42,023 bases of DNA, from the NCBI GenBank assembly GCA_027624955.1, contig JAQBTG010000035.1:1-42023 (forward strand). Direction: 5' to 3'. The DNA comes from Pseudomonadota bacterium. GTDB taxonomy: Bacteria > Pseudomonadota > Alphaproteobacteria > UBA828. A program made the position numbers and the translations under genes. The notes beneath the pieces were generated by a model that ran no database searches, was not told the DNA's origin, and saw only the letters and a program-made list of their open reading frames with translations. How positions within the stretch are numbered: position 1 is the stretch's first letter; the number at the start of each line of letters is the position of its first letter. This document shows positions 33,323 through 41,398 of this stretch, piece after piece.

Positions 33323-34702
33323 CTAATTGAGCGGCTGCAGATCGCCCAACATTGTCGGGATCAGTTCGGTCACCGTTGGATGAATGTGCATCGCGCGCTG
33401 AATCACCGTGTACGGTGCACCTGCGTACATGACATCGAGGAGTGAGTGGATAATTTCATCCCCGCCGATGCCTAGAATCGATGCGCCAAGAATTTTCTTG
33501 CTCTCGGCGTCAATTAGAATCTTCATAAAGCCCTGTGTCTCGCTGCGCTCCTTGGCGCGGCCAACACGCGACATCATCATTTTGCCGATCAATGCTTTGC
33601 GGCCTGATTCTCTAACCTGAGTTTCAGTCATGCCAACCCGGCCTAGGGGCGGATCGATGAACAGCCCGTAGGTCGTGATGCGGTCCGAGACTCGTCTGGG
33701 ATCATTGTCGAACATGTTGGCGGCGAGAATTTCGTAGTCGTTATAGGAAGTGTGGGTGAACGCGCCCTTTCCGTTGGCGTCACCAATTGCCCAAATGCCG
33801 GGTACATTGGTCGCGAGTTGGTCGTCGACGGTAATAAATTCGCGCGCATCGGTCTCGATGCCGGCCGCCTCCAAACCGAGATCATGAGTGTTCGGAAGGC
33901 GTCCGACCGCGAGTAATACATGACTACCGACGACATCTTCAGGGCCTGACTCGCACGCCGCAGAAACCACAACCTGAGTGCCGCGTTTCTTAAATCCAAC
34001 GCACTGCGCGCCGAGGCGGACCTCAACTCCTTCATTCTCGAGGATACCCTTGATCGCTTCGGAAACATCGGGATCTTCGCGATCAACCAGCCTGTCTCCC
34101 CGGTGCATCACGGTGACCGGGCAGCCAAAACGTCGGTACATCTGAGCGAATTCCAAGCCGATATAGCTGCCGCCAATGACGACGAGATGTTCGGGCAGGA
34201 AGTCGACTTCCATCATGCTGGAGTTGGTCAGGTAATCGATCTCGCGGACACCCGGCATATCGGGAATGGTCGCACGGCCGCCGACGTTCAGAACTATTTT
34301 ATCAGCTTCCAGCAACTCGCCGTTGACACGGACGGTTGTGGCGCTTTCCAGGCTGCCATGCCCTTCATACACCGTCAGGCCGTCCATGTTTTTCATCCAG
34401 TTGGTCACACCTTGGTTCGACTGTAGGACGATGCCATCCTTGCGCGCCTTCACGCGTTTCATATCGACGTTTATGTTGCCGTCGATGGTGACGCCGAAAT
34501 CGCTGCCCCGGCGCGCCATATAGGCAGCGCGTGCGCTCGCCACCAGCGCCTTAGTCGGAATGCACCCAACGTTTACGCAGGTGCCGCCGAAAAGTTTTCG
34601 CTCGATGATCGCCGTCTTCAAGCCTTCCCGCGTCATGCGCTGCGCCATCGACGGTCCGGCCTGGCCAGTGCCTATAATAATCGCGTCGAAACTTGTCGGC
34701 AT
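33323..34702 (-). CDS. FAD-dependent pyridine-nucleotide disulfide oxidoreductase (RclA/MerA-like)
   Basis: A 459-residue class I flavoprotein disulfide reductase. Seen are the FAD-binding IIGTGQAG, the redox-active GGTCVNVGCIPTK with its two cysteines, the NAD(P)-binding VVIGGSYIGLE and the C-terminal active-site HPTVTE. The N-terminal metal-binding domain and the C-terminal cysteine pair of true mercuric reductases are absent. The PPLGRVGMTETQVRESG stretch resembles RclA-type proteins, which reduce copper and respond to reactive chlorine. It is often annotated as mercuric reductase or dihydrolipoamide dehydrogenase. A true E3 for the fused E1 is less likely, because it lies far away in another operon. 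Confidence 0.88.
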   Translation of the reverse strand: MPTSFDAIIIGTGQAGPSMAQRMTREGLKTAIIERKLFGGTCVNVGCIPTKALVASARAAYMARRGSDFGVTIDGNINVDMKRVKARKDGIVLQSNQGVTNWMKNMDGLTVYEGHGSLESATTVRVNGELLEADKIVLNVGGRATIPDMPGVREIDYLTNSSMMEVDFLPEHLVVIGGSYIGLEFAQMYRRFGCPVTVMHRGDRLVDREDPDVSEAIKGILENEGVEVRLGAQCVGFKKRGTQVVVSAACESGPEDVVGSHVLLAVGRLPNTHDLGLEAAGIETDAREFITVDDQLATNVPGIWAIGDANGKGAFTHTSYNDYEILAANMFDNDPRRVSDRITTYGLFIDPPLGRVGMTETQVRESGRKALIGKMMMSRVGRAKERSETQGFMKILIDAESKKILGASILGIGGDEIIHSLLDVMYAGAPYTVIQRAMHIHPTVTELIPTMLGDLQPLN

Positions 34703-34908
34703 TCACCCACTCCTCAATCCAAACCGGCCTATATTTGATGCGTCGAAACAATTTAGATCGATTTGTCGAGCGTTCAACGATTGCCGCCAAACCTTCAGGC
34801 GACAATGCACTGCCGATGCGCCGGCCGCGATTCCGATTCCGCGCCGATCAAGGAACCAAACGGGAGACCGGGAGGTCCCGCGCGCAGATTTCCGTTTAAC
34901 CTAAACGC
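34703..34908. other. Intergenic region without recognisable feature
   Basis: About 206 bases between the flavoprotein gene and the transporter remnant. I see no convincing gene, promoter pair or terminator. Confidence 0.4.
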
Positions 34909-35142
34909 TCACCAATCATAACCACCCTCACCGTGATCCGTAATGTCCAAACCCTCGGCTTCTGCATGTTCGCTGACCCGCAGTCCCAAGATCGCCCTTA
35001 CGAACAGCATAATAACGAAACTGAACACGCGGGACCATAGCGCAGTGGCGCCAACGCCAACGGTCTGAACCCAAAGTTGATGCCCCATGGAAGTACCTAA
35101 TCCAAGACCGCCAAGCACCGTGGCGGCGAAGAAGCCGGTGAG
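34909..35142 (-). pseudogene. C-terminal remnant of an ammonium transporter gene
   Basis: About 77 codons match the end of AmtB: the last membrane segment (VGVGATALWSRVFSFVIM) and the cytoplasmic tail (GLRVSEHAEAEGLD...HGEGGYDW). Going upstream the homology ends at a TAG (35143-35145). AmtB proteins have about 400 residues, so over 80% is missing. It cannot work as a transporter. It is divergent from the intact formate/nitrite-family channel gene, suggesting a deletion that joined or removed part of a nitrogen-transport locus. Confidence 0.8.
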
Positions 35143-35265
35143 CTAATACTGCTTCCTCCGATACAACTCGGAGAATCCTGGGCCGGGCGTGTCAAACCGC
35201 CGCGCCGTCGACAACGTCTAACTTCCAGCTTGTCTTGCAGCGAGAATCCGGGGAAATTCGATGTC

Positions 35266-36066
35266 ATGACGCTCACCGAAACGGCCATCGAATTCGCGAT
35301 GCTCGCGCGCAGTAAATCTGACTCGCTGCGCCGCAACCCCCTCGGATTCTTAATTGCTGCAATGATGGCCGGCGCATACATAGGAATCGGTGTCCTGTTG
35401 ATATTCAGCGTCGGAGAAACTGTCGATCCGTCGGTACGAAATCTGGTGATGGGGTGCAGCTTCGGAATTGCGCTTACCCTAGTCATTTTCGCCGGCTCGG
35501 AGCTGTTTACCGGTCATGCCATGTTTATGACGTTGGGACGGCTTTCCGGCACGGTTTCGCTTTCGGGTTTGGCCCGCTGCTGGATCGCAGCTTGGTTCGG
35601 AAATTTGGTCGGGTGCATTGTCCTTGCCCTACTTTTCGTCGCCGGCGGCGGTGGAACGATCCTCCAGGATGGCGCCGACCTACTCAACGCCGTTGCCGCA
35701 AGAAAAATGAACGCCCCGGCGGGAGAGTTGGTCGCTCGCGCGATATTGTGTAATTGGTTGGTTTGTCTGGCGATCTGGACGTCTGCAAGAACAACGAACG
35801 ACGCGGCGAAATGCGTTCTGATCTTTTGGTGTCTGTTCGCATTTATTGCCGCCGGATTCGAGCACAGCGTAGCCAATATGACTATTTTCGCGGTAGCTCT
35901 GCTGTCGGATCATCCGGACAGCGTCACCGTTTCGGGAGCGGCCTGGAACCTTCTCTGGGTAACTGTCGGCAATGCCATAAGTGGTGCCGGTATAATGGGC
36001 TTCGGTTACTGGCTCGTTTGCGGTCGGCCACGCGTTGACCTCGAAGGCAATCCGGTCAGCAAATAG
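35266..36066 (+). CDS. Formate/nitrite transporter family protein
   Basis: A 266-residue membrane protein of the FNT family (FocA/NirC/HSC). It has about six membrane segments; typical stretches are GAYIGIGVLL, GSELFTGHAM and CNWLVCLAIW, and AGFEHSVANM which is the family signature. The family carries formate, nitrite, hydrosulfide or related small anions. Next to a remnant of an ammonium transporter, nitrite is a reasonable guess. ATG 35266 is chosen because the preceding TTG at 35230 gives only unconserved residues; the ribosome-binding site (GGGGA, about 14 bases upstream) is weak. The gene is convergent with the chemoreceptor gene. Confidence 0.9.
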   Translation: MTLTETAIEFAMLARSKSDSLRRNPLGFLIAAMMAGAYIGIGVLLIFSVGETVDPSVRNLVMGCSFGIALTLVIFAGSELFTGHAMFMTLGRLSGTVSLSGLARCWIAAWFGNLVGCIVLALLFVAGGGGTILQDGADLLNAVAARKMNAPAGELVARAILCNWLVCLAIWTSARTTNDAAKCVLIFWCLFAFIAAGFEHSVANMTIFAVALLSDHPDSVTVSGAAWNLLWVTVGNAISGAGIMGFGYWLVCGRPRVDLEGNPVSK

Positions 36067-36228
36067 CCATCGCCGGGTCTGCGCCCAGGATGCGAGACCA
36101 GCCATATATCGGTCGAATTTGGCATCGGTCATGTGTGGTAACCGCTGCTAACAGCAAGCAATAGCCAATATCCGCCGCTCAGAAATAACCAATATGAGCT
36201 GAGCCTTGCCTTGGCCCAATCAATAGCG

Positions 36229-36257
36229 AAAAAAGCCCCGCTGCAGAAGCGGGGCTT
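36229..36257 (-). terminator. Rho-independent terminator of the chemoreceptor gene
   Basis: AAGCCCCGC (36233-36241) and GCGGGGCTT (36249-36257) form a 9-bp stem with a 7-base loop. Read on the minus strand the stem is followed by six Ts (36229-36234, the last two being part of the stem). It lies just after the chemoreceptor stop at 36288. Confidence 0.9.
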
Positions 36258-36287
36258 GATCCAAAGTATCTGTTCAGAACGCTCTAT

Positions 36288-38389
36288 CTATGCCGCCCGC
36301 AACTCGTCGAGGATCTTGGAGACGTTAGCTCTCAACTCTACGGCCTGGCCGTTGAGTTCTGAGGTCGAGCGCTGAACCTCGGTGGCGGCGCTGCCGGTCT
36401 GCTCGGCCGCTGCGTTGACGCCGGTGATATTTTTAGTCACCTCCGATGTGCCCGTTGCAGCCTCTTGAACATTGCGGGCGATCTCCTCAGTTACCGCGCC
36501 CTGTTCTTCCATGGCCGAGGCAATAGCGGCGGAAATGGCGTCGATCTTGCCGATGGTTGTCGAAATCGTTTCGATAGCGCCGACGGCATCATTGGTGGTC
36601 GACTGCATGGACTGCACCTTGGCAGCGATTTCCTCGGTCGCTTGGCCGGTCTGACTGGCCAGGGATTTGACTTCAGAAGCAACAACGGCGAAGCCCTTGC
36701 CCGCCTCACCGGCACGCGCCGCCTCGATGGTGGCATTGAGTGCCAGCAAGTTGGTCTGGTCGGCGATGTCGTTGATCAAGCCGACGATATTCCCGATCTC
36801 ATCGGCGCCGGTGGCCAGGCCCCGGACAATATCGTTAGTGCGCTTGGCTTCCTCGACCGCCGTATTGGCAATGTTGTTGGCTTCAGCGACCTGCCGGGTG
36901 ATCTCCTGGATCGAACTAGAGAGTTCTTCCGTTGCCGAGGCGACTGTCTGAACGTTGGTGCTGGCCTCCTCCGAGGCGACCGACACGACCCCCGACTGAC
37001 GGCTGGTTTCCTCAGCCGTGGAGATCAGCGCGGTTGCGGTTGACTCCATCTGGGTGGCAGCCGAAGACACTGTCTCGAGCATCCCGCTGATCTGGGTATC
37101 CAGATCGTTGGCCAGGGACACTCGAGCCTCGCTGGCGGCATCCATTCGCTCCTGTGCTGCATTCGCCTCTTGCTCCGCCTGCTGTTCGCGCATCCGGTCA
37201 GTCTCTATGGCGGTCTCCTTGAACACCTGAACCGCGCCGGCCATCTCGCCGACTTCGTCACTGCGCCCACGACCTGGAATTTCGACAGTCTTGTCGCCTT
37301 CCGCCAATTTACCCATTACCGACGTCATGGCTGTTATTGGGTTGACGATGGAGCGCGACGTGAAAAACACGATCACGCCGGAGCCGAGAAGACCCACACC
37401 CAGCAAAGCCCACACGATTGTCTCAAGCAGGCCGGCCTGGTAGGTGGCGTCAACGACGTCATTTGTGAGCAGTTGCCGTTGATTATTGACCATGCCACCC
37501 GCGCGTTCGCCGGAAGCGTTAGGCTTGCCGAGCAGGGTGTTCAGTAAACTTCCGGCCCGTGGCGCCGCTTCAGTAACCAAGGTGAAATTTGCCATGTTCC
37601 ATTTATTGGAACCGCGAATCTCGAACATCTGCGGTGGCAGGGGCGCGAACTCGCCCCGCGCCTTCAACATTTTGTCGAAAGCCGTCTGTTGTGCTGCGGT
37701 AAACAAATGAGAGTTATTGCCAAGATCGGCGAAGCGCCTCTCATTCTTGGCCCACATACCGTCGAACCCGGCTTTAAATTTTTCGTCGCCGGTCAGCAGA
37801 TAGGCGCGAATGTTGGCCACTCCTAGACCCATCGAACCCCGGACGTCGGCCATCATTCCCAACAGGGCTTTGCGCTCAGGTGTCGCTCCGAGTTTAGCCT
37901 CGGCATCGATCATGGCAGTAATGCTTGCAATAATGACAGCCGAGCGCGGCGCCGCTTCGGTCACCAGGACCTTGGTGGCGGGCTGTTCGTCGTCACTATG
38001 GGCGATTGCCTCGACGCGCTGCTGAGCGGCCCGGAATTCGGCAAGCGTCGCTTTAAACGCTGTCCAGTTCTCGATGTTTTTTGGATTCGTCCAGTTCTGG
38101 GATAGTTGATCCATGTCCGTGCTGACGGCGTCGATCGAGTCCCATACTTCCGTGCGCTGATCTTTGAAGGACGAATTTCCGGTCAGCATCCAGCCGCGCA
38201 AGGCGGCGAGCGACGCGTATATCTCTGCAACAAGGGTCCCGCTAGCAAAGGCCGTCGGGACCCGCAGCGCCTCGATACGTTCGACTTGTTCGTTGATTCC
38301 ACCAACCTTGACGATTGTTGTCCCTATAGAAACGACAAGAACCAGGCAAATGGCGGCGAAACCAAAAATTAACCGCTGCGGATATTCAT
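36288..38389 (-). CDS. Methyl-accepting chemotaxis protein with a 5' frameshift
   Basis: The intact part reads as a chemoreceptor: a first membrane segment ([19 protein letters not shown]), a periplasmic helical domain with two repeats ([10 protein letters not shown] and [13 protein letters not shown]-like), a second membrane segment (about 260-280 from the TTG at 38201), a HAMP domain and a signalling domain with the [22 protein letters not shown] tip. The ATG at 38389 starts MNIRS, but one base is missing near 38374-38377 (AG then CGG), so it hits TAA after six codons. In the other frame the membrane segment follows with no canonical start. Adding one C would restore MNIRSRLIFGF. It is either a recent pseudogene or a sequencing/assembly error. 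The TTG at 38201 would give a receptor without its first membrane segment. Confidence 0.85.
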
Positions 38390-38693
38390 CTTGATTCGCG
38401 AACGCGTGCGGGAGACACCGCTAGCAGATATTTTGAGCGCGGCAGGGTCCGTCGATCCGTTTACGCTTTCTAATGTTTCCGCCGTTTGATTTTGCATTGC
38501 TAGGTCAACCCTTCATTTCTGATTGTCGCTCCAGCAGGCACTACGGGACGACGGCTATGAAAATTCATTCACGGGTTAATACCGTCCTGAAATAAAAAAT
38601 CCGTTAATTCTCGAATCGGGAGAAAGAGTTACATAAGACTTAAGAAAAGTGGCCTTTGCCGCTCGCGTAATTCTGCGCTGCGAACCTGCGATT
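38390..38693. other. Region between chemoreceptor and decayed GGDEF gene
   Basis: About 300 bases upstream of the chemoreceptor. It should hold its promoter, but I cannot name clear -35/-10 boxes. No credible gene is seen. Confidence 0.4.
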
Positions 38694-39299
38694 CTATATT
38701 TTCGTTTGCAGCAGATGATCAGGTCTCTGATGACGAGGTTCGAGCATTTGGTGCAGAAGCAATTCGGCGGTTCGCACAAGGCCTCTCGGCTCGGCGAGAC
38801 AAAGGGTCGGCACCGATTCCCGCCTTGCGCATGAAGCGCGATGCCCATCAAACCGATAGGATGTGCACAACCCATTAATCAATTTTTGCGCAACTGCAGC
38901 GACTGCCGCCTTTGCTGCGGCCTCGGTTAGCAAGACGATGAATTCGTCGCCGCCAATGCCGGCCGCCCTATCTGTCTCACGGACGCTGGCCGTAAGGTTT
39001 TGCGCAACCTCTTTCAGCACATGGCGGAACGCCGAGAAACGCTCACGACCATTGAGATGCTAGATAGTCGAGAGAACGAACGCATTTGGCCGGCGTGGCG
39101 GGAGTTAGTGGGCGTGACCAACCAGCCACTCGGTGTAGGCGCAGACTTCATCTTGGAAGGTCTGAGTCACTTGATCCACGTTGCCGGCATGGTTCGCCGA
39201 TGCCGTTAAACGGTACGACAGTTCAACGAGCTCTGTTTCTGCCGTGCGCGCTGCTGCGGCCCGTTCGCGCTCCGTAATATTGTGGAAATAGCCCCGCGC
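38694..39299 (-). pseudogene. Decayed PAS-GAF-GGDEF diguanylate cyclase gene
   Basis: Two separate pieces in different frames are recognisable. The upstream piece (39299 down to 39105) has the end of a PAS domain (GYFHNITERERAAAART) and the start of a GAF domain (DEVCAYTEWLVGHAH). The downstream piece (about 39040 to 38790) has LKEVAQNLTASVRETDRAAG followed by an intact GGDEF at about 38940-38954, then breaks up. The rest of the GAF domain and the start of the GGDEF domain, including the substrate motifs, are missing. The gene has been cut by deletion and frameshifts and is not functional. It lies directly beside the 3' end of tRNA-Leu, a frequent place of integration and loss. Confidence 0.7.
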
Positions 39300-39369
39300 A
39301 CGGCGCAGAGTGCGTAATCTTTGCCGCCCTGGGGCGGAGGGTCGTATTTGTATTAAGCATCGAAAAAAT

Positions 39370-39456
39370 TGGTGCCCGCGGGGAGACTCGAACTCCCAAG
39401 GCCGTAAGGCCAACGGATTTTAAGTCCGTCGCGTATACCGGTTCCGCCACGCGGGC
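39370..39456 (-). tRNA. tRNA-Leu (anticodon TAA)
   Basis: Read on the minus strand the 87 bases fold as tRNA: acceptor GCCCGCG/CGCGGGC, D-arm, anticodon stem ACGGA/TCCGT with loop CTTAAAA (anticodon TAA, Leu), long variable arm TGGCC-TTAC-GGCCT typical of class II Leu tRNA, T-arm GGGAG-TTCGAGT-CTCCC, discriminator A and an encoded CCA end. Confidence 0.97.
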
Positions 39457-39467
39457 TCCGGGCAGCA

Positions 39468-39496
39468 AATTAGGCCCCTTTGACGCTTCTGTCCAA
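39468..39496 (-). promoter_or_regulatory. Possible tRNA-Leu promoter
   Basis: On the minus strand TTGGAC (39491-39496) and CTAATT (39468-39473) are 17 bases apart and lie just before the tRNA. The -10 box is a poor match, so this is only a candidate. Confidence 0.35.
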
Positions 39497-39511
39497 AGTT
39501 CCGACACATGT

Positions 39512-40309
39512 CTAGGCCTCAGGCCTCGGCCAACTTCCATCGGAAACGGCAGCCTCGTCTTCCGGCGAACCGCCGAGTTCCTTGAGGATGGTCCTTAATT
39601 CTTCGGCAGCTGCGTCCACCGCTGCCTGATCGACGCCACGCAGCACCAGGGTAGTGCCAAATTTGCCTTTGCGCACGAATGGATAACTGCCGATTTCTAA
39701 TCCCTCATTGCGGGCTTGTAGTTCGCCCAGTGGGCGGGCGATATCGCCCTCGCCCATGAGCACCGAGACGGAGCGCGAGATCACCTTGCTGCCGCCTTCA
39801 AGCTTCGGTGCGATCGCTTCGAACATGGCGCGCATAACTGCTGGAATTCCGGCCATCACGATGACATTTTCGACCCTGAATCCAGGCGCCTTGCTGATCG
39901 GGTTGTCCACCAGCTCCGCCCCTTCCGGCGTATACGCCATCCTGAGCCGGGCTTCGTTCAATTCACGTCCTGATCCATCATAATAATCTTCTAGGATTTC
40001 CTGCGCCTGAGGGTTCAGGACATAGCGGCGTCCGAACGCTTTGGCGACGCATTCACAGGTAATATCGTCATGTGTCGGGCCGATGCCGCCCGTGGTAAAA
40101 ACATAATCATATCGGGCGCGCAGCTCATTGACGGCCTGGACGATTTCCGCCTCGCCGTCGGCCACCACACGCGCCTCCGCAAGGCGGATACCCATGGCGG
40201 TCAATTGACGCGCGAGGTAGTTGAGATTTGCGTCCTGCGTGCGGCCTGACAGGAGTTCATTGCCAATTAACAGAAGAGCCGCGGTAACGATTTTAGTCGA
40301 ATCGGCCAT
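39512..40309 (-). CDS. cinA: CinA-family N-terminal (molybdopterin-binding-like) protein
   Basis: A 265-residue protein with the CinA/MoaB-type fold. Near the N-terminus is LLIGNELLSGRTQDANLNYLA, then TTGGIGPTHDD, both typical of competence/damage-inducible protein A. The C-terminal NMN deamidase domain of full CinA is missing, as in many alphaproteobacteria where the two domains are separate genes. The ATG at 40309 is preceded by GGAG at about 9 bases; a start at 40357 adds 16 unconserved residues. It diverges from sfsA. The role of the isolated domain (a possible ADP-ribose pyrophosphatase in homologues) is not settled. Confidence 0.88.
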   Translation of the reverse strand: MADSTKIVTAALLLIGNELLSGRTQDANLNYLARQLTAMGIRLAEARVVADGEAEIVQAVNELRARYDYVFTTGGIGPTHDDITCECVAKAFGRRYVLNPQAQEILEDYYDGSGRELNEARLRMAYTPEGAELVDNPISKAPGFRVENVIVMAGIPAVMRAMFEAIAPKLEGGSKVISRSVSVLMGEGDIARPLGELQARNEGLEIGSYPFVRKGKFGTTLVLRGVDQAAVDAAAEELRTILKELGGSPEDEAAVSDGSWPRPEA

Positions 40310-40423
40310 GACAGAGCGCTCCGGGATGTCAAAAAAGGGATGCAGATCATAGCCCATCGCTTACTGACCGCCCAGCGACAGCGCACCTTGCCCAAAGTCA
40401 ACGCATTGCCTAGGTTCGAACGC

Positions 40424-41140
40424 ATGCAGTTTCCCGACCCCCTGCTTCGCGGCACCCTGATCAAACGGTACAAGCGCTTTCTTTCCGATCACCGTCTTGA
40501 AGATGGCAGCACCGTTACCGCCCATTGCGCCAATCCGGGAGCCATGCTTGGTCTAACTGCGCCCGGAGCCGAGACTTGGTTATCCCCGGCGCGCAATCCC
40601 GAACGCAAACTGCGCCACACCTGGGAATTGATACGCGTCGCGCCGGGCCGGCGTGGCCTAGTGGGCATCAATACTTCGCTGCCGAACAGCATCGTCGCGG
40701 AAGCCATCGCGGCGGGGCGGGTGTCCGAGCTTGATGGCTACGACGGCATCCGCCGCGAGGTGAAATACGGCAAAAATTCACGTATCGACTTGCTGCTGGA
40801 GCGGGACGGCGCACCGCCCTGCTATGTGGAGGTCAAAAATGTTCATCTTCGGCGCCGGGCAAAACTAGCGGAATTTCCTGATTCCGTAACGGCGCGAGGA
40901 ACCAAACATTTGCGCGAACTTGCGGCCGTCGTGGAGGCCGGTGGGCGGGCCGTAATGTTTTATCTCGTGCAGCGCGCCGACTGCGAATCCTTCGCGCTCG
41001 CCGGCGATATCGACCCAGAATATGCGGCCGCCTTCGAAGCGGCCAGCAAAAGCGGCGTCGAAGCGCTGTGCTTCGATTGTGAGCTAGACGGGCGAGAAAT
41101 CCGAACTGCCCGACAGTTACCCCTTATACTGCCTGACTAA
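40424..41140 (+). CDS. sfsA: DNA/RNA nuclease SfsA (sugar fermentation stimulation protein homologue)
   Basis: A 238-residue SfsA homologue, the normal length. Landmarks are RGTLIKRYKRFL near the N-terminus, HCANPGAMLGL, the nuclease-like motif RIDLLLE and YVEVKNVHL (an Asp...Glu-x-Lys arrangement), and FPDSVTARGTKHLREL. ATG 40424 has AGGT about 9 bases upstream; an in-frame ATG at 40340 would overlap the divergent cinA gene. SfsA was named for a sugar effect in E. coli and is now thought to be a nuclease. It is divergent from cinA, an arrangement common in this group. Confidence 0.92.
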   Translation: MQFPDPLLRGTLIKRYKRFLSDHRLEDGSTVTAHCANPGAMLGLTAPGAETWLSPARNPERKLRHTWELIRVAPGRRGLVGINTSLPNSIVAEAIAAGRVSELDGYDGIRREVKYGKNSRIDLLLERDGAPPCYVEVKNVHLRRRAKLAEFPDSVTARGTKHLRELAAVVEAGGRAVMFYLVQRADCESFALAGDIDPEYAAAFEAASKSGVEALCFDCELDGREIRTARQLPLILPD

Positions 41141-41398
41141 ATCAGGGTCGAAAACGGTCAACCTACGTTAATTAATTTACGTTACAGTTTGTGACAGATG
41201 ACATTTCCCATCTGCACCACCATATGTTAACAATGTCATCGTAAGTGGTACTTTGTTGGGGTCGAGCGGAAAATGACCCGGTATCAAGATACGCCTTAGA
41301 ACTATGCTATAAACCGTTGGATTGTATTAATTTTGCCGCTGGCGCGAGGCGCTGCCGGCGATCGGGCTAACAACGAAATAATGAGCAGGATCGATATC
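41141..41398. other. Intergenic region with small inverted repeats
   Basis: About 258 AT-richer bases before the secreted-protein gene. It contains CAGATG (41195-41200) with CATCTG (41209-41214), a GTATC-AA-GATAC palindrome (41281-41292) and a TATAAA-like box near 41310. These may form part of a promoter, but I cannot place a -35 box with confidence. Confidence 0.35.

Noticed and set aside
33323-34702. E3 (dihydrolipoamide dehydrogenase) partner for the fused E1
   Set aside because: The C-terminal and NAD-region pattern is nearer to RclA/MerA-like proteins, and the gene is 14 kb away in another operon.
33323-34702. True mercuric reductase
   Set aside because: No N-terminal heavy-metal domain, no C-terminal cysteine pair and no mer genes nearby.
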